Positions 45,301 through 56,447 of a stretch of 64,000 nt of DNA are shown here, piece after piece. The notes beneath the pieces were generated by a model that worked only from the letters and a program-made list of their open reading frames with translations, was not told where the DNA came from and did no database searches. The translations under genes were made by a program, and so were the position numbers. Numbering within the stretch: position 1 is the stretch's first letter; the number at the start of each line of letters is the position of its first letter. The DNA comes from Centroberyx gerrardi (lineage: Eukaryota; Chordata; Actinopteri; Beryciformes; Berycidae), in contig NC_136002.1 in the NCBI RefSeq assembly GCF_048128805.1, positions 32,407,042-32,471,041 of the forward strand, given 5' to 3'.

Positions 45301-47516
45301 TGGGTCGTTGCAGTGCGTTTGCCCCCGTTGGCCTCCGTACCAAACAGCAGCGAGAGGTAAAAATGTGAACTTCATTACCCAGATGTTCGTACAGAAACCA
45401 AACACGGCAGCCAAACACTGTCGTGTGTGTCAATGTCATCGAGGAAAATATAAGAGATCACAGGAGCAGTTTGGAGAAATTTGATGGACCATTTATGCAT
45501 TTTTTGGAGCTGTGAAAAGATGGGCTTGTTAACTTCAATAGTTTGTTAAAAGGCTGAGATGGAACGACAGGGGTGAACTCACTGAGTGTTTGGTGGTCCG
45601 ACTAATTTATAATGCCTTAATTTTCCTTATCCTTTAAGAGTAAGGTGGAAAGGGGGTCATTAAGAGTTAAAAATCTGTTTTAGTGTGGTTTCTCTGTGTT
45701 TAGTCTGCCACAAGAAGAAGACCTGGACTGCAAACAGTTAAAAATATTATATTGCGTCATGAGAATCCACGCCAAAGCTCCCAGGCATGCTGGGAAATTA
45801 ATCGCTACGATCAGAGGGCTGGCAGACACACAAAGAACACGGGACAAATGACACTATCCTTAGTATTTAAATCAATTCTTAGTTTTTTGCATATTTTACC
45901 CCTGCTGGATTCGTCTGTTATTCTTCTGTTTTTAATTCATGTCTGACCTCTTTATTGCATGTCTTGTTGGCTTTTATCAGTGTTTAATTGAAGTGATTAG
46001 TCATCTTGAGACCTTTGGTTCTCTTCAGTGTGTGAGTTTATGCGTGCAAGCATGTGAGAAGTCAAATCCCAGGATAAGATAAACAGACTGTGAGGAATCA
46101 CATACCATGTAGTCGTCCAAGGTGGGAGTGTACAGTGTGCTGTTCAGCCACTCCTGCCCAGAGAGACAACACACACACATTCAGTCAGTGGTCCTCCCTT
46201 CCACAGTCACTAAGTAACAGATATTTACCACACTTGTACACAAAAGCATTTTTATAACATTCTTTCTTTTTAAATCCCCGTTTGTAGTCCTGTCTATCCT
46301 GTCTTCTTCTCATGTCTTCTCATGAATCAGACACCTGAACCTGTCTGAAAACCTACCTGACGAAGAGCCTGTGAGGACTCGAAACGCTGTACTTTTGTAA
46401 TGTAGAATAAAGTAAGCAAAATTTTGGGAGCTGCCACAGTGTTGCGAGTCATTTTTGAATTTGCATGAAGTAACTATTCTGACTCAGCACCTGGAAAAGA
46501 GATGTGCGTGTGTTCACTCTGATTTCTAATAATAAATTACCACTAATTACAGCTGCGATTAAATAGAAACCACAGCTGAAGAGCTTAAAGACGCTTCTCA
46601 TGTTACTTGTCAGTTTAAGTAACCACTGACAGCCCCAGATGAGCGGCATCATTTCCTGTGAATTACACTGCGCTTCTATAACACCTAGATACCTATAGAT
46701 ACACCTACATGCAAGATATTCAGCTGTAGGTATTGAAGTGCTACAGTATATAAGCAATACCACAAGTGTAACTGTGTCCTTTCTGGGACCTAAGGCAATA
46801 CTTTCCTGTAAATTAGCTTTGAATTTGAAGCATCAGAACTGGAGAATCTACCATCAGTTATCCAGCTGTAATCATATTTGTTAATTAACAGGAAGAGGAA
46901 ATCAAAAGCGTTCCAGTTAAGATGTTAGAAAAGTATTGAAAAGAGCAGTTTTACAATTTGAAGTATCAGAACTGGTATCTCAGCTTTAATCGTAATTATT
47001 GATTAACGTGGAGGGGGAAATCAAATGCATGCAATCATATGTAAGAAAAGCATCGTTTCAGCACCAGAGTCTCAAAAAATGCCACAGCAATTACTCAGCT
47101 TGGACCTTATTTGTTAATTAACAAGAAGAGGGAATCAAAAAATGTGACATTTCAAATGTAAGAAAAGCAAAGAAAAAGCAGCATGAAAATTCGAAGCATC
47201 ACTGAAAAATCCCCTATCAGTTCCCCAGCTTTAATCTTATTGGTTGATTAATGCAAAGAGGAAAATCAAAAATAGACCATTTCTCATAAAAGAAAAGCAT
47301 TGAAAAAGGCCCTCCCGATCGTTACACCCTGCTCTGATATATCAGCTGATTAATGAGAACAGGAGGTGAAAACTTTACCATTTCATTGGCTGTCTGGGTG
47401 AGGTTGGAGACGATCTGGAAGGCCTCGTGGCTGCAGGCTGGGGCTCCGCTGGTCTGGACGGGCAGGTAGACGAACCACAGGAACACGCTCATGAGAGCTG
47501 GCCTGCCTCTCAGCAT
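42360..47516 (-). CDS. il15l: IL-2/IL-15-family cytokine, probable il15l, partial
   Basis: Three minus-strand exons join in phase 0: 47379-47516, 46106-46153 and 42360-42509. Exon 1 gives a signal peptide (MLRGRPALMSVFLWFVYLPV, then cleavage near QTSGAPA) and helix A (CSHEAFQIVSNLTQTANEM). Exon 2 is 16 codons (EWLNSTLYTPTLDDYM). Exon 3 starts QKCPTSTLNCFAQEVKVL. The LYTPT loop and the CxxxxxxCF motif match IL-15 (LYTESD, SCKVTAMKCF), the region that contacts IL-15 receptor alpha. NLT and NST are likely glycosylation sites. A plain signal peptide inside exon 1 suits IL-15L better than IL-15. The last exon, expected to carry two cysteines, was not found. Exon 3 has a CAGCAG double acceptor. Large introns hold an L2 fragment and MITEs. 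Confidence 0.65.
42763..42897. mobile_element. Fold-back element in cytokine intron
   Basis: The arms 42778-42815 and 42838-42875 are inverted repeats of 38 bp with two mismatches (AAAAAAGTGATTTGATCGA...). Outer ends CAGACGA (42767 on) and TCGTCTG (to about 42894) also pair. It is a short noncoding MITE. Confidence 0.7.
43055..43592 (-). mobile_element. CAAGTC-family dispersed element, copy C
   Basis: An inverted copy of 6826-7292 and 12414-12893. It is the most complete: it starts CAGAGGTGAGGACTCGAGTC and ends TTGCTCACACCTGTCTGG, giving terminal inverted repeats. It lies in the intron between exons 2 and 3 of the cytokine gene. Confidence 0.75.
43593..44227. other. Intronic, no feature
   Basis: This is inside the cytokine intron. 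No repeat end or exon is recognised. Confidence 0.4.
44228..44956 (-). pseudogene. 5'-truncated L2-type LINE fragment
   Basis: Minus-strand ORF pieces encode the C-terminal part of an L2-type ORF2 (KIRSYLSEHAARLLVQALVI, PLQMIQNAAARLV, then YAPSRPLRSAQERRLVLPP and FKKRLKTQLFSEH) with at least one frameshift. The 3' end carries CGCTTTGGATAAAAGCGTCT (reverse of 44263-44282), a well-known fish LINE/SINE tail. It differs from the L2 copy at 51930-56447. Confidence 0.8.
45090..45346. mobile_element. Fold-back MITE in cytokine intron
   Basis: The left arm (GGCCAACGCACCTCAGCGGC, then AGAGCAATTGCAGTAGGA) pairs with the inverted right arm (TCCTAATGCAATTACTTTGG ... GTGCGTTTGCCCCCGTTGGC) over about 50 bp with scattered mismatches. 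Confidence 0.6.
45347..46105. other. Intronic, no feature
   Basis: This is inside the cytokine intron. No exon or repeat end is recognised. Confidence 0.4.
46270..47310. repeat. LINE-type tail and diverged tandem repeat in intron
   Basis: At 46330-46420 'acgaagagcctgtgaggactcg' and 'aataaagtaagc' resemble a fish retroelement tail. From 46660 a unit of roughly 120-130 bp recurs about four times: 'gaatttgaagcatcagaactg', 'ttgttaattaacaggaagagg', 'tgtaagaaaagcat' and variants at 46810, 46950, 47090 and 47200. The first part also occurs at 243-410. Confidence 0.55.
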
Positions 47517-49707
47517 GGCATTATCCGCTTCACATCATCCGCTGCTGTCCGCTGTCCCGCAGTATGGCGGCATCCACATCACCGCAAACGCCCCGGCAGT
47601 GATGAGCGGGTTTAGTTTGGAGTGCGATCCTGTATCGTTCACTCATGGAGGACAAAGGATTCAGCCTCCGGGTACAAATCCTTCATCCTTTGAGGGATTG
47701 TCAAGAAAAAAAAGGCTGCGTTAGAAGTTCCACCGACAAAGTGCCAAGGTGCTCTTGAGCGAGGAAGTTTGTCTCCAACGTGTAGCGAATGTGTCAGCGA
47801 CGCTGCGAGAGGCGAGAGGCTCGTGCCTGGAGGGTTGCCAGTTTGAGAGAGCGGATGCGGACGGTGAACGCTTCAACAGCTGCTGCCCAGGAGCCGCGGA
47901 GCAAGGCGGGGAAGAGCAGTGGAAGAGTCCGGTTTCCCCGGCGCTTCCAGCTGGGCAGCTTCCAGCTGCAGGAATGTGTAGCAGGGAGGAGCTGAAGAAC
48001 AGAACAGCGTCAGACTTCCCCAGAGAAATAAAAACAGTTCATATCAATTCAAAGATCTGTGATGACCCTGCCGATCCCGCCGGTGGGTCGGTCACATCAC
48101 AGCTGCCGCATGTGCCGTCACCCAACTCATCCAACATCTATCTATCCATCTATCTATCTGTCCTAACTTTTTCCTTTTTCCTCTCTGCTGTCTCTCCTGT
48201 CTCTCTGCACTGTGTACAGTCCAAGCAAAAACGCAATCAATTTCTTTGTTAAAATGCCTTTTTAAAATAGAGAAAGCACAGACCTAAACAGCATATACTG
48301 TAGTTAACAGACAAACAGAGCAAAACTGTAAAAACAACTGAATGTTCACTTCACTTCACAAATCCCTCAATCTGTAAAACTCAGCCTTTTAAAGTAGAAA
48401 GCAGCTTTAAGAAGCGAAGTAAGAACGACGTGCAAAGGCAAAAATCAGCAAATCCCAAGACTTTTTCTTTAACAAAAACAAAAACTAACAGGTGGTTTCT
48501 GTCCTGGTTTGACGGCTGCAGGCTGGACTCCTCTCCTCGGGGCTGAAAGCAGGAGTCTGTCCTCCGGTTCTGGGATGGATGGATGGAGGAATGGAGGGAT
48601 GGAGGGAGGAGCAGCAGTGGAGAGAGAGAAGACAGACGAGGAAAGCTCGGAGCGGGGTGCGCAGCCTACTGCCCTCCGTCTCACTCTCACTCTTCCCTTT
48701 CTTCTCCTCGCAGGCTTTCACTCTCCTCCCCCTTCCTTCCTGCCTCCTCCTCCTCTCTCTTTTCTCACCCCTCCCTTCCCAGCTCCCTCCTTCCCCTTTT
48801 CAAGCACCAGAGACTGCAGTATATCTCAGTTCCCCTCTCTCTCTTTCTGTCTCCTCCTCTTCTTCTTCGTCCCTGCCTCTCTCCCGTCTCGTTTGCTTTC
48901 TCCTCCTTCTCCTCCTCCTCCTCCTCCTCCTCCTCTTCCTCCTCCTACTCTCTCTGGATGAGTGGTTTCGTCCCCTGTGGGGACGGGAGCCTCATAAATC
49001 AGCAGTCGGTCCTGCAGATGTGTGTTTGTGTGAAGCAGCATCGGTGTCTCACCCTGCGGGCTGCAAATCCTTCAACAGTTCATCACCTAACAGCATCATT
49101 ACTGAAGTTTATCATTCGGTGTGAAACACACAGAGGGTTCACAGGTATCAGGAACCAATGGCACTACTGTCCTGTAATCATTTGGGTCAATTTGGGAGCA
49201 TCAGTGAGTTTCAAAGTAAGCAAGTGCGGCTTTTCTCAAATCTCGTTTGATCAAAAAAATCTTTTAAAAGACGCTGCCAGTCTTTTTTCTTTTTTTTTTA
49301 AGTTTGTGCTAATCGTTAATGTTGCTTCTGTTCTTAGTGTCGTCTGCACACTGTCTTCTGTAGTTCAACATGTCAGATTCGTTTTATTGTTATGTTCTTG
49401 TACTCGAAGGTGACAGAAATGGAAGGTCCCCCCTCTTTACTGTCGCCAGTTTTTATTTCCGATAAATCTTTATTGTCCACTACATTACATGCAATGGAAA
49501 ATTGTCTTTGGCACTCCAGCAACAAAAAGTAATCAGACTTAATGAGATAAAATTCAATATAAATAGACAAATACAATAAAAAGTAGAAAATAGAAACGCA
49601 GCTTATATGAAGAGCATTAATTAAAAGAGTGAACTGCTCTTTATGGGCAGAATTGTGGAGAAGGATGCGGAACAGGATGAGGAACATGTGAAAAATGTGG
49701 CCCTCAC
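47517..49707. other. Cytokine 5' flank, pyrimidine-rich, no gene
   Basis: Overlapping ORFs of 150, 181 and 276 codons (48509-49413) run in three frames through CT-rich sequence (48720-48955) and have low-complexity Ser/Leu/Pro content. They are not genes. The 167-codon ORF at 47749-48252 is unsupported and may overlap the cytokine's upstream region. Confidence 0.5.
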
Positions 49708-50110
49708 TGCAAAAAAATCCCCATCTTAACAAGTCATTTAGTCTATTATTGAGTCCTAATTTTCTTAAAACAAGTGAAGAAATCTGCCAGTGGGGTTTGA
49801 TAAGTCCACTTGTTTCCAGAGCAGCTTCACTTGTTTCAGGAGTTTTCTAGAACAGAGTGTCAGTCTGTTGAAACCAGTCAGAATATAATAATATAATATA
49901 ATATATATATAATAAGGCAGATCACTGCACTGCTGTCAGGAGAACGACTCTTCATTCTACACAATTCTTAAAACAAGTTGATTTGCAGTGGAAACAAGTG
50001 AAATTATCAAACGCCATTTCAGATTTTTTCACTTGTTTTAAGAAAGTGTGGATTTTAGGACTCGATAACAGACTAAACGACTTGTTAAGATGGAGACTGT
50101 AGACAGCAGT
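49708..50110. mobile_element. MITE, CTTAACAAG family, intact copy
   Basis: It begins CACTGCAAAAAAATCCCC then CATCTTAACAAGTCATTTAG, and ends GACTTGTTAAGATGGAGACT. Inner segments such as TTCTTAAAACAAGTGAAGAA and its inverse also pair, giving long imperfect inverted repeats. It shows the uninterrupted layout of the repeat split at 20414 and 27581. Confidence 0.75.
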
Positions 50111-51734
50111 TAAATTCAAGCTAGGTTAGGCCACATTCATATATTTAAAATGACCAAAAACGAGGAAATGTTAAAATATATATAATTATACGGCATAAAC
50201 AGACTGGAACGCTCCTTTTAACCTGTTGTTGTCAGGTTGACAGTGTGGCATTGTGTTGTAGTTTCAGCTGTTGCCAAAAACTTGACATTTTGGAGATGCA
50301 AGGTTTCATCAAACCACAGCGAATCGCAACAAGCAACAGAAAGTTGCTCAACAAATGGTTCTGCCTCATGAAGAACAAGCCGCCACAAGACAAGGTTTTT
50401 TTTGCTTGAAATTTAAGAGCGGTTTCATGTCTGTGTTCGGGACCAGGACTTTGTTTCTCGGTGTATTTGTTAAAACAGTTTGACTCTCCATCCAATCTGA
50501 GCAGGAGAAGAGAACCAGCAGCCGTTTCCTCTCCCTCAGTATCTGCTGCTGAGAAGCCTTCGGGGTGTATTTTATTTATTAATCTATGTATTACAGTAAT
50601 ATATCTGGTTGAGTGACTACTTTTTATTTTTTCATCTGGTTCTGGTTTACCTTCCTCGTTCCCTTTTTTTTGCCTTATCTTCCCTCCCTACCCTTTACTC
50701 TTATCTCTTTACACCGCTGTATTCCTCATTTCTGTGCATTTGAAAACCAAAAACAAAGAAAAAGTTTGCCTCGATAAATGAAACATGGAAGGATTAGGTT
50801 TTGAGAGACACCAGACGGATGCAGAAAACACCAACACGCCTCAGGTTACTCCAAAAGTGGTTCCAAAATGTCTAGACAGCCGCTGCCAGTAACCCGGCCA
50901 GGTTCAGTGAGTTCCTGATAAGGTGAATTTATGCAGAAATTACTGTGTGACAGCAGGAAAGTGGACATGCCCAGTTTACCAGCGAATGAAGTGACTCAGT
51001 TCCTGCTGAATGACACAATAGGTTTTCTGTGGATTCAGTTCAGTCCAAACAATGGCGGGAAAGTTGTGAAATATCCGTAACTACAGTCATAACGGATTTT
51101 CTTCATTCACAGTTATCTAATCTCAGTAGAAATAGCGTATGTTCCCGGAATCCCAACTCATGTACTCAGTTTCCTGCCATGATGCATACGTTTTAAATCA
51201 TTTTAAGGCCATGTGTTTTAAATTTCATGTTATGTTTGTTCATTCTCTTGGTTCTGGTTCCAGCTTGGCCCTTGGTAATAAAGGCAGCAGAAGGTCAGCG
51301 TCCTCTAGAGTCTCCAAAATGTTCATTTACCAACATTTAAAGATGTTGGCTTGTGACCAGAAGGTTGTGTGTTTGAACCCCTGGACCAGCTGGGAAAGTC
51401 TGCATGGGGGAAATAAATTAATAACACTCTCCCCGCCTGGTTCGCTCCCTCAACAGTTAAAATAAATGTAGGCTGACCCTTGAACAAGGCACTTATCCCA
51501 CGCCCAGTGATTCTCAACCTTTTTCATATCAGTGTAGCAGAACCAGGTCTCCACAGCTCCACATGGACCCTTGAGTAACTTTCTTTCCCAGGAACAAAAA
51601 CGACCCTTCACCTTTAAAGCTACAAAAGTGTCACCTTGACGCTAACCAAGATAAGGGGGGATCTCCTCCACCAATCAGACAACTCTTCCCCCATTTACAG
51701 GTCTCATACGAGCCACATCGGACTGCAGGCCCGG

Positions 51735-51737
<3 letters not shown>
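50111..51737. other. Gene-free stretch with SINE-like piece
   Basis: At 51340-51510 'accagaaggttgtgtgtttgaacccc', followed by 'cttgaacaaggcacttatcc', looks like a tRNA-derived SINE. Nothing else is supported. Confidence 0.45.

Positions 51738-51797
<60 letters not shown>
51738..51797. repeat. (AC)n microsatellite
   Basis: About 30 uninterrupted AC units. Confidence 0.97.
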
Positions 51798-51798
<1 letters not shown>

Positions 51799-52464
51799 CC
51801 TGCCTCTGATAAAGCGTTCATTGGAATGTTCCCAAAATCAGGAGAAATCCTTGATAAAGACTCATGAAACTTTGATTATTACATTGCGATGGATCCTAAT
51901 GGATGTGTCTAATTTTATGACTAACTGCCATGATTTATATAAGAGTTATATGCATTATTCAATTTCTTCATCTTTACATGGGTTTAGATAGTCAATGTTA
52001 TGACGGTAAAACAATTCTGGATCATGTTACCAAACGGATCAGGAATTGTTTCTCCTTTTTCTGTAGTCCTGTAGGAACTCCCATTGCTCTGGAGAGAAAG
52101 GGCCATAAAAATCATAAATCCATAAATTCCTTTCATTCTTGGTTTAGTTCTCTCCTTTTCCCTCTACTTTGTATTTCCTAATGTCTCCAATGAGTTTTAG
52201 AATAGTGTGAAGTATATACTAAGTTGGTTAATCATATATGCTTAAGTGTTTTTAATTATCATCACAATAGTTAAGGGCTGGTTATATTTATCCATTCTTG
52301 GCCACATCGATAATTATGTTCTAGTTCATTGTTTCCCTATATCAACCACCAAAGTTACTAGTGTGATTTAAATATTAAGATTATAAAGTACGTATCTAGG
52401 TTATTCTGCTAAAACAACTCAGTTCACAGCAAAGTTTGAACAGTGAAAGTTTGATTATCTAATC

Positions 52465-55014
52465 ATGTTTCATGTGATGGTTTTAGGTCAAACACATCGG
52501 AGCAATCACAGACCATCTGGTTCCTGTCTCGTTAATCTTAAATTTGTCAACGTTCAGCCTCCAGTTTCCTTTCCTGTCATAGAATCCCTACAGCTGAAAT
52601 TAGCTCTTTTTAATGTCAGATCATTGGCTAACAAATCCTTTTTGGTTAATGATTTGATAATTGAAAACATTTAATGTTTTTAATTGAGACCTGGCTAAAC
52701 AGCACTGCTGGTGTAGCAACACTTATAGAGGCTCGTCCTCCAAACTATAATTTTTATCAGTCAGTCAGACAGAACAGGAAAGGAGGAGGGATTGCAGCCA
52801 TTTTTTCTACACAGTTTGTGTGTGATGACATTGACCTGGGTGAATTTACATCATTTGAATATCTTGCTCTTGAGCTCAAAGCAGAATTATCAGTGCTCAT
52901 CATTACATTGTATCGGCCACCAAGATATTCATCGCTGTTTCTGCAGGAATTCTCAGAGCTGATCTCACTTGGTATCACTAGATATGATAGATTAATCCTG
53001 AATGGAGACCTGAATATTCATATCAACAAAAAGAATGACTCCAAAGCTATGGAGCTTGTGAATTTACTGGACAGCTTTGAACTTACCCAACATGTAAATG
53101 AAGCCACTCATCAGCAGGGTAACATTCTGGACTTGGTAATAACAACAGGGTTAAACATTGACAATGTTTCAGTATTAGAATTACCTATTTCTGACCATCA
53201 CTGTGTTTTTTGATGCCAGCCGAATCTTAACAAAGACTAAAAGGGATTTTTTGATTCAAAAGAGATTCCTAGATAGCAAGGCTGAAGCAAAGTTCTCTAA
53301 TATTATGAAATAATTTGAGTTATACAGAATTGACTGCTCTTTAAATGACATGGTTGAAAATTTCAACAATACCTTGTCATCTGCTTTAAATACTGTTGCT
53401 CCACTAAAGGTTAAGAAGAGGTCGACTGACAGAATCTCCCCATGGTTAAACAATAACAGTGTTAGTGAGATTAAGAGAATCTGTCGAGCAGCTGAAAGAA
53501 AATGGAGGAAAACCAGGCTCACAGTTTACTGTAATATATACAAAGAAGCCATGACTGTCTATAACAAAGCAATACGTCTAGCAAGAAAGGATTACTTTTC
53601 TAAGATTATTACAGAGAATGCTGGAAACTCTAGAATATTATTCTCCACTATTGACCAGCTACTCAACACTGCCCCCACCCGTCCGCAGTCCTCTGCATCA
53701 AATTGTGAAGAACTTGCATTGTTCTTCAATAACAAAATAACTTCAATTAGAACCAGCATTGCTGCTGATGTAAACACAGATGACCTAAGCAAACCCTGTA
53801 AAGAAGATGCAGCCATGGGAAAATTCACTTGTATTACATTAACTGAGCTTTGCAAGACTGTCACCGAGTGTAACTCCTCCACCTCATGTATTGACCCTGT
53901 ACCTACAGCATTTTTTAAGCGGGTGTTCGATAGTGTTTCAAGTCATGTCCTGAAGATTATAAATACATCTCTTCAAACAGGCATCTTCCCAGATGCCTTC
54001 AAAACAGCTGTTGTAAAACCCTTACTAAAGAAACCCAACCTAGATGGTAATGCACTGACGAGCTATAGGCCGATATCCAACCTTCCATTCATTAGTAAGA
54101 TACTTGAAAAGGTAGTTTCAGTGCAAATAAACGCCTTTCTTAAAGAAAATAATATCCTGGAGGAATTTCAATCAGGCTTTAGAACATACCACAGCACTGA
54201 AACTGCTCTTACTAAAATAATCAGCGACCTCAGACTAAACTCTGATGAAAATAAGGTCTCAATTCTTGTCCTCTTGGACCGAAGTGCAGCGTTTGATACG
54301 ATTGACCATGATATCTTAATCAATCGTCTTGAAAAGTCGGTTGGTCTTTCTGACTGTGTGTTAAACTGGTTCAAAACATACATCAAAGGGAGAAAGTTTC
54401 ACGTCAGTCTTGGAGATCATGTGTCTGAGAAACATGACATCTGTTTTGGGGTTGCACAACATGTTTCCATAGTTATGCGGATGACACGCAACTGTACATC
54501 TCTGCTGAACCAAATGATGCTGCAGCTATAAACTCCATTACTACCTGTCTTTTGTGTCTTTTGGCAATAAATAAATGGATGAGCAAACATTTTTTTAAAG
54601 TTAAACGAGGACAAAACTGAAATCCTACTAGTCGGCCCTAAAACAAAAAGAGAAATGCTGTTTAATAATCTGGGAACATTGACTCCCTGGATTAAATCTG
54701 AGGTTACAAGTCTTGGTGTTATCCTAGATTCAGATCTAAGCTTCAAGTCCCACATTAACAAGGTGACGAAAACATCACTTTTCCACCTTAGAAACATAGC
54801 TAAAGTACGACCATTTATAAATCAAAAAGATGCTGAAAAACTGATTCATGCCTTTATTTCAAGCCGACTCGATTATTGTAACGCACTTTTTACCGGTCTC
54901 CCGAAAAAAACCACCGAGAGACTTCAGCTCATTCAAAACTCTGCAGCTCGGCTATTAACCAGAACCAAGAGGAGAGAGCACATTAGTCCAGTTTCAGCTG
55001 CTGGCTTCCTGTAA
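52465..55014 (+). pseudogene. L2 ORF2: endonuclease and reverse transcriptase fragments
   Basis: Pieces in order: LALFNVRSLANKS (to 52674); then LIETWLN, YRPPRY, NGDLNIH and ISDHHCVF (52674-53213, APE endonuclease); then reverse transcriptase (53350-54531) with YRPISNLPFISKILEKVV and FDTIDHDILINRLE; then the thumb and C-terminal region (54655-55014, SRLDYCNALFTGLP). Frameshifts lie near 52674, 53213 and 54600, and a stop is near 53311. At about 54473 the frame jumps from FGVAQ straight to a shifted SYADDTQLYIS, so roughly 60-70 bases between these catalytic motifs are lost. The copy cannot be active. Confidence 0.88.
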
Positions 55015-55217
55015 CATTTAGAATTGATTTTAAGGTCCTCCTCCTTATATACAAAGCCCTTAATGAGCTAGGACCAAGCTACATTGCTAACTCCCTTGTT
55101 CACTACCTGCCTTCAAGAACACTGCGATCATCTGCTGCCGGTTTATTGGAGGTTCCCAGCAACAGCCGAAAGAAAATCGGGGATGCAACTTTGTCAGTTA
55201 CGCCCCAAAGCTATGGA

Positions 55218-55978
55218 ACACACTACCTATAGATATCACATTACCTATAGATAACACACTACCTATAGATAACACACTACCTATAGATATCACACTACCT
55301 ATATCACACTACCTATAGATATCACACTACCTATAGATATCACATTACCTATAGATATCACACTACCTATAGATATCACACTACCTATAGATATCACATT
55401 ACCTATAGATATCACACTACCTATATCACACTACCTATAGATATCACATTACCTATAGATATCACACTACCTATAGATATCACACTACCTATAGATATCA
55501 CATTACCTATAGATATCACACTACCTATATCACACTACCTATAGATATCACACTACCTATAGATATCACACTACCTATAGATATCACACTACCTATAGAT
55601 AACACATTACCTATAGATATCACACTACCTATATCACACTACCTATAGATATCACACTACCTATAGATATCACACTACCTATAGATATCACACTACCTAT
55701 AGATAACACATTACCTATAGATATCACACTACCTATAGATAACACACTACCTATAGATATCACACTACCTATAAATATCACATTACCTATAGATAACACA
55801 CTACCTATAGATATCACACTACCTATAGATATCACATTACCTATAGATAACACACTACCTATAGATAACACACTACCTATAGATATCACACTACCTATAG
55901 ATAACACACTACCTATAGATATCACACTACCTATAGATATCACACTACCTATAGATAACACACTACCTATAGATATCA
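55218..55978. repeat. 18-bp minisatellite within L2 coding sequence
   Basis: The unit is CACACTACCTATAGATAT with CACATTACC and GATAAC variants and several 14-bp units (CACACTACCTATAT). About 42 units are present. The flanks 'aagctatggaac' and 'atcagggaagcagc' are L2 coding sequence, and the unit equals six L2 codons (TLPIDI), so the array grew from a single coding segment. Confidence 0.95.
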
Positions 55979-56412
55979 GGGAAGCAGCTCGCTAAATATT
56001 TTTAAAAGAAAGCTAAAAACTTATCTCTTCACTTTAGCCTTTAACTAGCTATGACTTTCCAGATACAGGCCTTAAACTCTTTTTTTTTTTTTTTCCACTT
56101 TGCTTCGCACTTATGCACTGCTCCACTTCTTTTAAAATGTTGTATTTCACTTGATTTTATGCATCCTATGTACTCTATTTTTTAACTTTATTTTTATTAT
56201 TATTATTCAGTGGGCTTTATTTTCCATCTTATGTTATGCTCATTCTATGTCTATTTTCATGTGAAGATGCATTTTATGTATTCTATTCTCCTCTTTATCT
56301 TATTCTCACTATCATTATCAAGTTTTATGTGAAGCACTTGGTGCATGTCATTTCTCTGTTGTAAAGCACTTTGAGCTGCATTTCTTGTATGAAAGGTGCT
56401 ATACAAATAAAG

Positions 56413-56447
<35 letters not shown>

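Larger units (their letters stand above)
51930..56447 (+). mobile_element. L2-clade LINE, damaged
   Basis: Endonuclease and reverse transcriptase pieces are followed by a 3' region ending 'gtgctatacaaataaagtt' plus (ATT)n at 56418-56447, the usual L2 3' end in fish. The left boundary is uncertain; protein similarity begins at about 52570. An 18-bp minisatellite enlarges the C-terminal coding part by about 740 bp. Confidence 0.85.

Noticed and set aside
47749..48252. 167-codon plus-strand ORF
   Set aside because: Ends in low-complexity sequence, lacks a recognisable domain and lies antisense to the upstream flank of the cytokine gene.
48509..49413. ORFs of 150, 181 and 276 codons on the plus strand
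   Set aside because: Three overlapping frames through CT-rich low-complexity sequence, with no domain, no splice logic and no similarity that I recognise.
55629..55961. 110-codon minus-strand ORF with an IGSVIS repeat
   Set aside because: A translation of the 18-bp minisatellite in the L2 element.
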